From Goodfellowiella coeruleoviolacea (GTDB lineage: Bacteria > Actinomycetota > Actinomycetes > Mycobacteriales > Pseudonocardiaceae), in NCBI RefSeq assembly GCF_024171785.1, contig NZ_JAMTCK010000001.1:620134-684133 (forward strand): a DNA stretch of 64,000 bases, written 5' to 3'. Every line of letters begins with the position of its first letter. Within the stretch, counting starts at the first letter, position 1. Of this stretch, positions 34,194-43,053 are shown piece after piece. A program made the position numbers and the translations under genes. Under the pieces are notes generated by a model. That model saw only the letters and a list, made by a program, of their open reading frames with translations. It made no database searches and was not told the origin of the DNA.

Positions 34194-34490
34194 TCAGTTG
34201 TTGACGTTGCTCTTGGGCGTCGACGCCTGCGGCTGCGCGGGCTGGACCACCTGCGGCTGGGCCGCGGGCAGCTGCTGCGGCTGCGCCACCGGCTGCTGCG
34301 GCTGCGGCTGCGGCGCGGCGGCGCTGGGCTGCTCGGCCTCCTCCTCGGCGCGCAGGCCCTTGGTCTCGGCCTTGAAGATCTTCATCGACCGGCCGATCGA
34401 GCGAGCCATGTCCGGCATCTTCTTGGCGCCGAACAGCAACACGATCACCACGGCGATGATGATCAGCTCAGGTACTCCGAGGTTACCCAC
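34194..34490 (-). CDS. tatA: Sec-independent translocase subunit TatA
   Basis: A 98-residue TatA. GVPELIIIAVVIVLLFGAKKMPDMA is the short transmembrane helix plus hinge with the FG motif, followed by the amphipathic helix SIGRSMKIFKAETKGLRAEE. The last 45 residues are Gln/Pro-rich low complexity (QPQQPVAQPQQLPAAQPQV), as in other actinobacterial TatA proteins. GTG at 34490 was chosen because the helix begins six residues later. It forms pores with TatC for folded proteins and is part of the paf-tat gene block. Confidence 0.94.
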   Translation of the reverse strand: MGNLGVPELIIIAVVIVLLFGAKKMPDMARSIGRSMKIFKAETKGLRAEEEAEQPSAAAPQPQPQQPVAQPQQLPAAQPQVVQPAQPQASTPKSNVNN

Positions 34491-34542
34491 GGTGGTCCTC
34501 CTGTCCTTCCCCGGTGCAGTCGATGGTACGTGGTGCGAACCG

Positions 34543-34776
34543 TCACCGGTCTCGCGCCGTGCGCCGCCGTTGGTCCACGGCCACCCGCAGCGCGGCCGAC
34601 CGCGCCTTGAGCAGCCCAACGTCGTCACCGACCTGGTCGTTGACCAGCCTGCTGGTCGAGGCGAACCTGCGCAAGGACCGAAACACGCGGATTCCCACCG
34701 CGGCCAGCACGGCCAGGCCCAGCGCCAGTCCCACTGCCACGATCAGCACGGTCGATAAGTACGGCACGGCGCACAC
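34543..34776 (-). CDS. Small membrane-anchored protein of unknown function
   Basis: A 77-residue protein between pafC and tatA. LSTVLIVAVGLALGLAVLAAVG is one membrane helix near the N-terminus, then a basic stretch RVFRSLRRFASTSRLVNDQV and an Arg-rich end (RVAVDQRRRTARDR). GTG at 34776 or 34767 are both possible. No family recognised. Its place within the paf-tat block and 52 nt from tatA suggests co-transcription with them. Confidence 0.68.
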   Translation of the reverse strand: MCAVPYLSTVLIVAVGLALGLAVLAAVGIRVFRSLRRFASTSRLVNDQVGDDVGLLKARSAALRVAVDQRRRTARDR

Positions 34777-34786
34777 GGTATCCGCA

Positions 34787-35758
34787 CTAGGTTGCCAGCA
34801 GGTGATCCGCCCGCCGCAACGCCTCGGCCGCCCGTTCGACCACCTGGTCGGCCAGGTCAGCGGGTGCTTCCACGCGCACCGCACCGCCCAGTCCCAGCAG
34901 CAGCCGCACCATCCACGAGGTGTCCGCGTAGCGCATCAGCACCCGCAGCCGGCCGTCGGCCAGCTCGGTGACCTCCTCCATCGGGTAGTACTCGGCGACC
35001 CAGCGGACGTCGGGTTCGAGCACCAGGCGGGCGACGCGCTGCGAGGGATCGGGCTGGAACAGCCCCTCGGAGGTGTCGGTGGGCTGGGCGTGCGGCGGCG
35101 GCACGGCCGGCTCGTCCAGCACCCGCACCTCGTCGATGCGGTCCAGCCGGAACAGGCTGACCCGCTCGGCCGAGCGGCACCACGCCTCCAGGTAGCTGCG
35201 GCCCTCCAGCAGCAGCAGGCGCATCGGGTCCACGGTCCGCTCGCTGATGGCGTCCCGGGAAGCCGTGTAGTAGCGGATGCGCACCGCCCTGCGGCCCTGC
35301 ACGGCCGCGCGGACCGCGTCCCTGGTCCGGGCGGTCTCCTGACCCTCCCGGGCGGACAGGCCGACCACCACGCCGGCCGGGTGGGCCTGGCCGGCCGCGG
35401 CCTCGATCTTGGCCAGGGTCCGCTGCACCGCGTCGACGTCCACCACGCCCGGGGTGTCGGCCAGCGCGCGCAGCGCGACCACCAGCGAGGTGGCCTCGGC
35501 CGCGGTCAGCCGCAGCGGCCGGCGCATGCCCGCGTCGAAGGTGACCGTGACGGTCTCGCCCTCGAAGGACAGGTCGATCAGGTCGCCCGGCCCGTACCCG
35601 GGCAGGCCGCACATCCACAGCAGCTCCAGGTCCCGGCGTAACTGCTTGGGCGTGACGCCGAAGTCCTGGGCCGCCTCCTCGATGAGGATGCCCGGCCGGG
35701 CGATCAGGTACGGCACCAGGGCCAGCAGTCGGGGCAGCCGCTCGGTGGCCGGTCTCAC
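34787..35758 (-). CDS. pafC: WYL-domain transcriptional regulator PafC
   Basis: A 323-residue winged-helix and WYL-domain protein. LLALVPYLIARPGILIEEAA followed by FGVTPKQLRRDLELLWMCGL is the DNA-binding domain; a WYL-type core reads AVRIRYYTASRDAISERTVD with EAWCRSAERVSLFRLDRI. PafB and PafC activate mycobacterial LexA-independent DNA-damage genes and are encoded next to pafA. GTG at 35758 overlaps the pafB stop as GTGA, so the two subunits are made together. Here the known family role is assumed, not shown. Confidence 0.94.
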   Translation of the reverse strand: MRPATERLPRLLALVPYLIARPGILIEEAAQDFGVTPKQLRRDLELLWMCGLPGYGPGDLIDLSFEGETVTVTFDAGMRRPLRLTAAEATSLVVALRALADTPGVVDVDAVQRTLAKIEAAAGQAHPAGVVVGLSAREGQETARTRDAVRAAVQGRRAVRIRYYTASRDAISERTVDPMRLLLLEGRSYLEAWCRSAERVSLFRLDRIDEVRVLDEPAVPPPHAQPTDTSEGLFQPDPSQRVARLVLEPDVRWVAEYYPMEEVTELADGRLRVLMRYADTSWMVRLLLGLGGAVRVEAPADLADQVVERAAEALRRADHLLAT

Positions 35759-36792
35759 GCTCGTTCCTCCGCCGTCAGGTGGCCCGTGGCCACCGGGTGT
35801 GCTGATCCGTCGTGGTCCAGCCGGGCCGCCAGCGCGCCGAGCAGCCGCTCGCGCACGGCCCTGGCCAGCGTGTCGGGCTGCAGCACCAGCACGTCGGGGC
35901 CGAAGCCGGCGATCCAGCTCGCGGCCGTGTCCGGCAGGTCCAGGTCGATCTCGACGAGGTCGCCGGGCACGCCGGCCACGGTGCGGCTGCCCACGGTGCG
36001 GGCCCGGCGGCGCAGCCCGTGCGCCCGGTCCTCGGCCACCCACAGCGTCGCGGTGGTCGTGCCCGGCTCGGCGTCGGCACCGGTGCGGGCCACGAACTGG
36101 AGCAGGTCCACGTCGACCGGTGGCTGCACCGCGCCCGGCCGGCCCACCAGGCGCACCTCGCCGAGCACCCGGGACAGCCGGAAGCAGCGCGGGGCCGCCC
36201 GGTCGCGGTCGTGGCCGACCAGGTACCACCGGCCGCGCCAGGACACCACGCCCCACGGCTCGACCGTGCGCTCGCGCACCTGCACCGAACTCTGCCCCCG
36301 GTACCCGAACCGCACCACCTGGCCGGCCTGGACGGCGGCCAGCAGCGGCGCGAACGCCGGCTCGCTGGTGCGCACCCTCGGCTCGACCACGGCGGGCGTG
36401 GCCTGGTCCACGTCGACCCCGGCGGCGCGCAGCTTGAGCAGTGCGCCGTGCGCGGCCCCGGTCAGCTCGGGCGAGTCCCACAGCCTGGTGGCCAGGCCGA
36501 CGGCGGCGGCCTCGTCCGGTTCCAGGTCGATGTCGCCCAGCTCGTAGTCGCGCCGGGCGATCCGGTAGCCCTCCACCGGATCAGCCAGCGCGTTCCTCCC
36601 CGTCTCCAGGGGAATGCCCAGGTCGCGCAGTTCGGCTTTGTCCCGTTCGAACATGCGGAAGAACGCCTCGTCACTCGGGGCGTCGGCATAGCCCGGGACG
36701 ATGGCGCGGATACGGTCGGCTGTCAGGTACTGACGGGTCGACAACAGGCACAGCACCAGGTTGACAAGCCGCTCGGCACGTGCGGTGGCCAC
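35755..36792 (-). CDS. pafB: WYL-domain transcriptional regulator PafB
   Basis: A 345-residue partner of PafC. The N-terminal HTH region has LVNLVLCLLSTRQYLTADRI and FFRMFERDKAELRDLGIPLE, and the WYL domain VVRFGYRGQSSVQVRERTVE with WGVVSWRGRWYLVGHDRDRA. The pair binds single-stranded DNA or promoters of the mitomycin-type damage response in Mycobacterium smegmatis (family knowledge). GTG at 36792. It begins 101 nt after the pafA stop, with nothing recognisable in between. Confidence 0.94.
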   Translation of the reverse strand: MATARAERLVNLVLCLLSTRQYLTADRIRAIVPGYADAPSDEAFFRMFERDKAELRDLGIPLETGRNALADPVEGYRIARRDYELGDIDLEPDEAAAVGLATRLWDSPELTGAAHGALLKLRAAGVDVDQATPAVVEPRVRTSEPAFAPLLAAVQAGQVVRFGYRGQSSVQVRERTVEPWGVVSWRGRWYLVGHDRDRAAPRCFRLSRVLGEVRLVGRPGAVQPPVDVDLLQFVARTGADAEPGTTTATLWVAEDRAHGLRRRARTVGSRTVAGVPGDLVEIDLDLPDTAASWIAGFGPDVLVLQPDTLARAVRERLLGALAARLDHDGSAHPVATGHLTAEERA

Positions 36793-36893
36793 CAGCAGAC
36801 CCTAACGCTGCCCGGTGAGCGCGTGACGATCGCCTCATGTCCCGCGCCCCGGGAGAGCCCGGTGCGCCCGCGCACGTGCCGGCGGCCGGTCCG

Positions 36894-38252
36894 CTACAGC
36901 GACGCGATCAGCCGGTCCACCCGCTCGTCCACCGCGCGGAACGGGTCCTTGCACAGCACCGTCCGCTGCGCCTGGTCGTTCAGCTTGAGGTGCACCCAGT
37001 CCACGGTGAAGTCCCGGCCGGCGGCCTGGGCCGCGGCGATGAAGTCGCCCCGCAGCTTGGCCCTGGTGGTCTGCGGCGGGGTGTCCTTGGCCGCCTCGAT
37101 CTCACCGTCGTCGGTGACCCGCTCCACCTGCCCCTTGCGCTGCAGCAGGTCGAAGATGCCCCGACCGCGGCGGATGTCGTGGTAGGCCAGGTCCAGCTGG
37201 GCGATGCGCGGGCTGGACAGCTCCAGACCGTGCTTGCTCTGGTAGCGCTCGACCAGCCGGTGCTTGATGGCCCAGTCGATCTCCCGGTCGATCTTGCCCA
37301 GGTCCTGGTTCTCCACCGCGTCCAGGGTGCGGCCCCACAGCTCCACCACCCGGCGCGCGGTCGCGTCCGGGGTGCGGCGCTCCACGTGCTCGACCGCGCG
37401 CTCGTAGTACTCCCGCTGGATGTCCAGCGCGGACGCCTCCTTGCCGCCGGCCAGCCGGACCGTGCGGCGCCCGGTCAGGTCGTGGCTGATCTCCCGGATC
37501 GCCCTTATCGGGTTGTCCAGGCTGAAGTCGCGGAACTGCACGCCCTGCTCGATCATCTCCAGCACCAGGTTCGCGCTGCCCACCTTGAGCAGCGTGGTCA
37601 CCTCGGACATGTTCGAGTCGCCGACGATCACGTGCAGCCGGCGGTAGCGCTCGGCGTCGGCGTGCGGCTCGTCGCGGGTGTTGATGATCGGCCGGGACCG
37701 GGTGGTCGCGCTGGACACGCCCTCCCAGATGTGCTCGGCGCGCTGCGACAGGCAGTAGACCGCGCCGCGCGGCGTCTGCAGCACCTTGCCTGCGCCGCAG
37801 ATGAGCTGCCTGGTCACCAGGAAGGGCAGCAGCACGTCGGCGATCCGGGAGAACTCACCCGCCCGGGCGACCAGGTAGTTCTCGTGACAGCCGTAGGAGT
37901 TGCCCGCCGAGTCGGTGTTGTTCTTGAACAGGAAGATGTCCCCGCCGATGCCCTCGTCGGCCAGCCGCCGCTCGGCGTCGACCAGCAGGTCCTCCAGAAT
38001 GCGCTCGCCAGCCTTGTCGTGGGTGACCAGCTGGGTCAGGTCGTCGCACTCGGCTGTGGCGTACTCCGGGTGCGATCCGACGTCCAGGTACAGGCGGGAA
38101 CCGTTGCGGAGGAAAACGTTGGACGACCGGCCCCACGACACCACCCGCCGGAACAGGTATCGCGCGACTTCGTCGGGCGACAGCCGGCGCTGCCCATGGA
38201 AGGTGCAGGTCACCCCGAACTCAGTCTCAATACCGAAGATGCGCCGCTCCAT
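36894..38252 (-). CDS. pafA: Pup--protein ligase PafA
   Basis: A 452-residue glutamine-synthetase-like ligase that activates the C-terminal Glu of Pup with ATP and joins it to substrate lysines. [17 protein letters not shown] is the typical N-terminus, [13 protein letters not shown] carries the catalytic Asp57, and [19 protein letters not shown] and [20 protein letters not shown] are nucleotide-site segments. ATG at 38252 follows TAGGGT by 6 nt, suggesting a leaderless transcript. It starts the pafA-pafB-pafC block and is separated from the proteasome subunit genes by a plus-strand lipid-enzyme gene. Confidence 0.97.
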   Translation of the reverse strand: MERRIFGIETEFGVTCTFHGQRRLSPDEVARYLFRRVVSWGRSSNVFLRNGSRLYLDVGSHPEYATAECDDLTQLVTHDKAGERILEDLLVDAERRLADEGIGGDIFLFKNNTDSAGNSYGCHENYLVARAGEFSRIADVLLPFLVTRQLICGAGKVLQTPRGAVYCLSQRAEHIWEGVSSATTRSRPIINTRDEPHADAERYRRLHVIVGDSNMSEVTTLLKVGSANLVLEMIEQGVQFRDFSLDNPIRAIREISHDLTGRRTVRLAGGKEASALDIQREYYERAVEHVERRTPDATARRVVELWGRTLDAVENQDLGKIDREIDWAIKHRLVERYQSKHGLELSSPRIAQLDLAYHDIRRGRGIFDLLQRKGQVERVTDDGEIEAAKDTPPQTTRAKLRGDFIAAAQAAGRDFTVDWVHLKLNDQAQRTVLCKDPFRAVDERVDRLIASL

Positions 38253-38258
38253 CCCTTC

Positions 38259-38264
38259 ACCCTA
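38259..38264 (-). promoter_or_regulatory. Leaderless-type -10 box of pafA
   Basis: TAGGGT on the minus strand lies 6 nt before the pafA ATG. It would place the mRNA start at the initiation codon. Confidence 0.55.
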
Positions 38265-38316
38265 AGCGCAATTCGCGCGGCGATCAGTGAGCCGTTCGGG
38301 GCGACATCCGTTCGAC

Positions 38317-38322
38317 TACCGT
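38317..38322 (+). promoter_or_regulatory. Leaderless-type -10 box of the PAP2-DAGK fusion gene
   Basis: TACCGT lies 7 nt before the GTG at 38330 and supports that GTG over the in-frame GTG at 38321, which overlaps the box. Confidence 0.5.
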
Positions 38323-38329
38323 GCCAGGC

Positions 38330-39847
38330 GTGTGGAAACGACTGCGTGACTCCCTGGCACGGGTGGGTCGGATCGACCAGGAACTGGTGCGGCGCAGCGC
38401 AGCCGTGCGCCGCACACCCGCCGACCAGGGGCTCAAGCAGCTCACCAGGTCGGCCAACCACAGCCTGCTGTGGTTCGCCTGCGCCGCGGTGCTGGCCACC
38501 CGCAAGGGGGCACCCCGCCGTGCGGCGCTGCGCGGCGTGGTGGCCATCGCCGGGGCCAGCGCCACGGTCAACCTGGTGGGCAAGAGCCTGTTCCCCCGGC
38601 GCCGGCCGGCCGCCGACCTGATGCCGGTGCGCCGGCGGCTGACCAGGCGGCCGACCTCCTCGTCCTTCCCGTCCGGCCACGCCGCCTCGGCTGCGGCGTT
38701 CACCACGGCCGTGACCATGGAACACCCCGCGGCCGGGCTGGCACTGGCCCCGGTCGCCGCGGCCGTGGCCTACTCCCGGGTGCACACCGGCGTGCACTGG
38801 CCCTCGGACGTGGCGGTCGGCGCGCTGATCGGGATCGGCACCGGCCTGGCCACCCGGCGCTGGTGGCCGCTGGGCCAGGGCGAGCCGGCCAGGGCCAGGC
38901 AGCCGGCGCTGGTGCCGGCCATCACCGACGGCGCCGGCCTGACCGTGCTGGTCAACCCGGGCGCCGGCGTGGACACCGAGGACCCGGAGGAGCAGATCAG
39001 GCGGCGCTGGCCCAGGGCGGCCGTGGTCTACCCCGACCCGGACACCGACCTGGTCGACCAGTTGCGCGGTCTGGTGGACCGCGGTGCGCAGGCGCCGCGC
39101 GCGCTGGGCGTGGCCGGCGGGGACGGCACGGCCGCGGCGGTGTCCAGCGTGGCCGCCGAGTACGACCTGCCCATGGTGCTGATCCCGGCCGGCACCCTGA
39201 ACCACTTCGCCCGCGACGTGGGCGTGCGCGGGCTCGACGACGTGGCCGAGGCCGTGGCGACCGGCGACGGCGTGCTGGTCGACCTGGGCGCGGTCCGGGT
39301 CGACGGGAACCCGCTGCGCTGGTTCGTCAACACCGCCAGCCTGGGCGGCTACCCGGACATGGTGCGGCTGCGCGAGCGGCTGCAGGACCGGTGGGGCAAG
39401 TGGCCGGCCGCGGGCATGGCGCTGGCCAAGGTGCTGGCCCGGTCCCGCCCGCTGCGGATGGAACTCAACGGCGCGCCGCACCTGGTGTGGGTGCTGTTCG
39501 TGGGCAACGGCCCGTACCGGCCCAAGGGGTTCGCCCCGACCAGCCGGCCCAAGCTGGACACCGGCCAGCTGGACGTGCGCTACGTCCGGGCCGACGTCCG
39601 CTTCTCCCGGCTGCGCTTCGTGCTGGCGGCGCTGCTGGGCGCGCTCAACCACAGCCCCACCTACCAGCACCTGGAAACCAGCAAGCTCGACGTGCGGGTG
39701 CTGGGCAGCCCGGTGGCGATCGCCACCGACGGTGAGGTGGGGCCGGAGGGCCGACACTTCGTGTTCCAGTCCCAGCCGGCCGCGCTGGGCATCTACCGGG
39801 CCAACCCGGAGGCGGACAGCGCCGGGAGCGACGCCGGCAGCCCCTGA
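38330..39847 (+). CDS. Fused PAP2 phosphatase and diacylglycerol/lipid kinase
   Basis: A 505-residue two-domain protein. Residues 1-190 form a PAP2 acid phosphatase with KSLFPRRRPAADL, SSSFPSGHAASAAAF and SRVHTGVHWPSDV (the three PAP2 signatures) plus hydrophobic helices; residues 200-495 form a diacylglycerol-kinase catalytic domain with LTVLVNPGAGV, GVAGGDGTAAAV and LIPAGTLNHFARDVG. The pair would dephosphorylate and phosphorylate lipid substrates at the membrane. It is the only plus-strand gene inside the proteasome block and is convergent with the beta-subunit gene at 39919, divided from it by a strong hairpin. Confidence 0.9.
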   Translation: MWKRLRDSLARVGRIDQELVRRSAAVRRTPADQGLKQLTRSANHSLLWFACAAVLATRKGAPRRAALRGVVAIAGASATVNLVGKSLFPRRRPAADLMPVRRRLTRRPTSSSFPSGHAASAAAFTTAVTMEHPAAGLALAPVAAAVAYSRVHTGVHWPSDVAVGALIGIGTGLATRRWWPLGQGEPARARQPALVPAITDGAGLTVLVNPGAGVDTEDPEEQIRRRWPRAAVVYPDPDTDLVDQLRGLVDRGAQAPRALGVAGGDGTAAAVSSVAAEYDLPMVLIPAGTLNHFARDVGVRGLDDVAEAVATGDGVLVDLGAVRVDGNPLRWFVNTASLGGYPDMVRLRERLQDRWGKWPAAGMALAKVLARSRPLRMELNGAPHLVWVLFVGNGPYRPKGFAPTSRPKLDTGQLDVRYVRADVRFSRLRFVLAALLGALNHSPTYQHLETSKLDVRVLGSPVAIATDGEVGPEGRHFVFQSQPAALGIYRANPEADSAGSDAGSP

Positions 39848-39869
39848 GAACAACGGGCGGAGAACAGCG

Positions 39870-39902
39870 GGGCCAGGCGTGCTCGCGGAGCGCGCCCGGC
39901 CC
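39870..39902. terminator. Long hairpin between convergent PAP2-DAGK and prcB2 genes
   Basis: GGGCCAGGCGTGCTC and GAGCGCGCCCGGCCC form a 15-bp stem with one mismatch and one G-U pair and a 3-nt loop. It begins 22 nt after the plus-strand stop and ends 16 nt before the minus-strand stop, so it can insulate both. Confidence 0.72.
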
Positions 39903-39918
39903 TGGAACGCCGAGGGGG

Positions 39919-40764
39919 TCAGCGCGCGGCGGCGCGCGGTCCGTCCGGCCGAACCCGCCGGGACGCCACCACCTGCTGGGCCAGCTCGCCGACCTCGGCG
40001 TCGGTGAGCCGGCGGTTGCCGGCCGCGCTCATCACGTGCACCCGGGGGTAGATCTCCCGGACCAGGTCGGGCCCCATGGTGGCGGTGTCCTCCTCGCCGG
40101 CGTCGTAGATCGCCTGGAGGGCCACCAGCAGGGCGTCCTGCTCGGGCAGGTCGTCCTGGTAGAGCTTCTTGAGGGCGCCACGGGCGAAGATCGAGCCCGA
40201 GCCGATCGCGTGGTAGTCGCGGATCTCGCTGCGGCCACCGGCCGCGTCGTAGTTGAAGATCTTGCTGATGCCGCTGTCCGGGTCGTACCCGGCGAACAGC
40301 GGGATGGCCGCCATGCCCTGCATGGCCAGCGGGAGGTTGTCCCGCACCATGCCGGACAGCCGGTTGGCCTTGCCGTCCAGGGACAGCAGGGTGCCCTCGA
40401 TCTTCTCGTAGTGCTCCAGCTCGACCTGGAACAGCCGGGCGATCTCCACGGCGATCCCGGCCGTGCCCGCGGTGCCCACGCTGGAGTACTCGTCGGCCCG
40501 GTAGATCTTCTCGCCGTGCCGGCTGCCGATCATGGAGCCGGCGGTGACCTGCCGGTCGGCGGCCATGATCACGCCGTCGGCGAAGGTCAGGGCGACGATG
40601 GTGGTGCCGTGCGGCAGGTCGGCCACGCCCCGGCCGGACGCGGCGGCGAACCGCGCGGGCAGCAGATCAGGCGAGTGGACCGCCACGAACTCGGTGAACG
40701 ACGAACTTCCCGGCAACAGCGAGACGTGCGGAAGACGCCCCAGATCATCTGAGTCCGCTGGCAC
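39919..40764 (-). CDS. prcB: 20S proteasome beta subunit, second copy (PrcB2)
   Basis: A 281-residue proteolytic subunit. Autocleavage at PHG/TTIVALTF exposes Thr54 as the nucleophile (mature residue 1), leaving about 228 residues; mature Asp17 and Lys33 and the GSGS motif are all present, so it should be active. GTG at 40764 was chosen because GGAGAGGAGAAC lies just upstream; this gives a 53-residue propeptide. It lies 238 nt beyond prcA, the only case of a second beta gene here. It differs from PrcB1 at mature positions 20 (Val), 31 (Gly), 45 (Thr) and 49 (Ala), and has Met where PrcB1 has Gly in the DTAT-MG segment. Duplicate or specialised subunit; function not proven. Confidence 0.94.
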   Translation of the reverse strand: MPADSDDLGRLPHVSLLPGSSSFTEFVAVHSPDLLPARFAAASGRGVADLPHGTTIVALTFADGVIMAADRQVTAGSMIGSRHGEKIYRADEYSSVGTAGTAGIAVEIARLFQVELEHYEKIEGTLLSLDGKANRLSGMVRDNLPLAMQGMAAIPLFAGYDPDSGISKIFNYDAAGGRSEIRDYHAIGSGSIFARGALKKLYQDDLPEQDALLVALQAIYDAGEEDTATMGPDLVREIYPRVHVMSAAGNRRLTDAEVGELAQQVVASRRVRPDGPRAAAR

Positions 40765-41002
40765 CCGGTTCTCCTCTCCGCATGACACCTGGCCGCCCCG
40801 CTCCGCCGCACCCCCCGTGCGCACGGTGTCCAGGGCACGTCACCAGCCTTGATCGAGCTTACTGGATGGACCCCGCGGGACAGCCCGCGCCGCGGGCGCG
40901 CCGGACGCGTCCTCGGCTGGGCGGCACCGGCCGCCCAGGCGGGCCACAGGCCACCGCGGTTGCGGATCGACCCGCCCGCGACCGGGCTTCCCGACGGTCG
41001 GA

Positions 41003-41890
41003 TCAGCCGCTGGCCGAGTCGTCCTCGCCCTTGCCGTCCTTGGCGGTGCCGCCCTTGCCCCTGCCGCCCTTGGCCGTGCTGCTCCTGCCCGACTCGCCCT
41101 TGGCCGTCTCGCCCTTGGCAGCCTCGGTCTTGGCCGCCGCCCCCTCGGGCTCCTCGGCCGCGGCCGGACCCGCCTCCCCTGGCTCGTCCCGCGCGTCCGG
41201 TGCGGTCAGCAGCTCCTCCAGCGCGGCGCCGGCGATCCGCCGGAACGCGCGCCGCGGCCGGGCCCGCTCCAGCACCGCGACCTCCAGCTGCTTGGCGCCC
41301 AGCGGCTGCGCGTTCGCGGCGCTCACGCTGCTCAGCGCGGCGACTGTGGTGCGGATCGCCTCGCCCAGCTCCATGCCCCGGCGGTAGGACTCCTTGAGCG
41401 CGGTGGAGATGGCGTCCGCCTGGCCGCCCATCACCACCAGGTCGGGCTCGTCCTGGATGGACCCGTCGTAGGTGAGCCGGTACAGCTCGTCCTGGTCGGC
41501 GCTCTCGCCGACCTCGGCCACGCACACCTCGACCTCGTAGGGCTTCTGCTGCTCGGTGAAGATCGAGCCCAGTGTCTGCGCGTAGGCGTTGGCCAGCCAG
41601 CGTCCGGTCACGTCCCGCCGGTCGTAGGAGTAGCCGCGCAGGTCGGCCAGGCGCACCCCGGCTGTGCGCAGGTTCTCGAACTCGCTGTACCGGCCGACCG
41701 CGGCGAAGCCGATCCGGTCGTAGATCTCGGAGACCTTGTGCAGCGTGGTGGACAGGTTCTCGGCGACGAACAGAACCCCGCCGGAGTAGGTCAGCACCAC
41801 CACGCTGCGGCCGCGGGCAATTCCCTTGCGGGCGAACTCCGACCGGTCACGCATCACCTGTTCAGCCGACGCGTAGAACGGGATGGTCAC
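41003..41890 (-). CDS. prcA: 20S proteasome alpha subunit (PrcA)
   Basis: A 295-residue structural subunit that forms the gated outer rings of the 20S core. [20 protein letters not shown] is the N-terminal gate helix and [19 protein letters not shown] the first strands; no catalytic Thr is present. The first 230 residues are the canonical domain; the last 65 residues are a Lys/Glu/Gly/Ser-rich low-complexity tail (ending in [20 protein letters not shown]) longer than in mycobacterial PrcA. ATG at 41890. It is 56 nt after prcB1 and upstream of prcB2, so alpha is bracketed by two beta genes. Confidence 0.97.
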   Translation of the reverse strand: MTIPFYASAEQVMRDRSEFARKGIARGRSVVVLTYSGGVLFVAENLSTTLHKVSEIYDRIGFAAVGRYSEFENLRTAGVRLADLRGYSYDRRDVTGRWLANAYAQTLGSIFTEQQKPYEVEVCVAEVGESADQDELYRLTYDGSIQDEPDLVVMGGQADAISTALKESYRRGMELGEAIRTTVAALSSVSAANAQPLGAKQLEVAVLERARPRRAFRRIAGAALEELLTAPDARDEPGEAGPAAAEEPEGAAAKTEAAKGETAKGESGRSSTAKGGRGKGGTAKDGKGEDDSASG

Positions 41891-41946
41891 GTTGTGCGCT
41901 CCTAGCGAGAGAGGGGTCGGGACAGCGAGATCCTACGAAGGCGCGC

Positions 41947-42807
41947 TCAGCCGCCGGGGCGCTCGTGCCGCGCGGCGACCACCGCCTCCACCACCGAGGC
42001 GACGTCCTCGTCGGGGATGGGTTCGGCGCCCTCGGCGGTGATGGTGACCACCATCGGGTAGATCTTGCGGAACAGGTCGGGGCCACCAGTGCCGGTGTCC
42101 TCGTCGGCCGCGTCGAACAGCGACTCGACCGCCGCCCGCACCGCGGCGTCCCGGTCCGCGTCCCGGTCGTACAGCTTCTTCAGCGCCGTCTTGGCGAACA
42201 CCGACCCCGACCCGACCGCCTCGTAGCCGGTCGGGGTCTCGTCGTAGAACCCGCCGACCGGGTCGTAGGAGATGATCCGCCCGCCCCGGTCCGCCTCGGC
42301 GGCGTCCAGGTCGTAGCCGACGAACAGCGGCAGGGCGATCAACCCGTTCATCGCGTTGTCCAGGTTGGACTTGACCATGGTGGCCAGCCGCTTGGCCTTG
42401 CCGTCCAGGGTCAGCGGAACGCCCTCGATCTTCTCGTAGTGCTGCAGCTCCACGGCGAACAACCGGGCCAGCTCCACGGCGATCCCGACGGTGCCGGAGA
42501 TGCCGATGGCGGAGTAGTCGTCGGTGATGTACACCTTCTTGACATCGCGCTGGCTGATCATCGAGCCGGAGGTGGCCCTGCGGTCGCCCGCGATGACCAC
42601 CCCACCGCGGAAGGTCAGCGCCACGATCGTGGTGCCGTGCGGCAGGCCGGCCTGCTCAGCCGCGACGCCGTGCGGGGTCGGCCGGCCGTTCGGCAGCAGC
42701 CGAGGTGCGGCGACCCGCAGGAAGTCGGTGAACGAGGACGACCCCGACGGCACGTCGGCCATGGGGAAAGCCGCGCCGAAGGGGCGCCGAGCCGAGTGGC
42801 GTTCCAT
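41947..42807 (-). CDS. prcB: 20S proteasome beta subunit, first copy (PrcB1)
   Basis: A 286-residue proteolytic subunit. Processing at LPHG/TTIVALTF would expose Thr59 (mature residue 1) after a 58-residue propeptide; mature Asp17 and Lys33, GSGS and DTGTGGPD are present. The segment RDVKKVYITDDYSAIG is close to the mycobacterial PrcB sequence from memory, so this is probably the ancestral copy. ATG at 42807. It lies between pup and prcA in the standard order. Together with PrcB2 it makes mixed or separate 20S particles possible. Confidence 0.97.
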   Translation of the reverse strand: MERHSARRPFGAAFPMADVPSGSSSFTDFLRVAAPRLLPNGRPTPHGVAAEQAGLPHGTTIVALTFRGGVVIAGDRRATSGSMISQRDVKKVYITDDYSAIGISGTVGIAVELARLFAVELQHYEKIEGVPLTLDGKAKRLATMVKSNLDNAMNGLIALPLFVGYDLDAAEADRGGRIISYDPVGGFYDETPTGYEAVGSGSVFAKTALKKLYDRDADRDAAVRAAVESLFDAADEDTGTGGPDLFRKIYPMVVTITAEGAEPIPDEDVASVVEAVVAARHERPGG

Positions 42808-43053
42808 GTGGAGCTTGGCCTCCCAGAGTTACCTGGAGTTGGTGGTGGTTCACCCCGCGCCGCCGTGTCCTGGCCGCGGCTGGTGCGGCCGGAGCGGGGC
42901 CTGCGGGACTGGTTTCTGCGGGACTGGGTGCGTGCGGGACCGGTGCTGCCCGAACTGGCGGCTGGGCTGGCCGTGCCTGGGCCGGCCCGCCACCGGCCCT
43001 GGACACGCCCCAGCGGCTGGCGGGCACGCGGCCCGCCGGCCCACCGTGGGCTG

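Noticed and set aside
36793-36893. Gap between pafB and pafA examined for a small gene
   Set aside because: Only 101 nt, no start with a ribosome-binding site and no hairpin.
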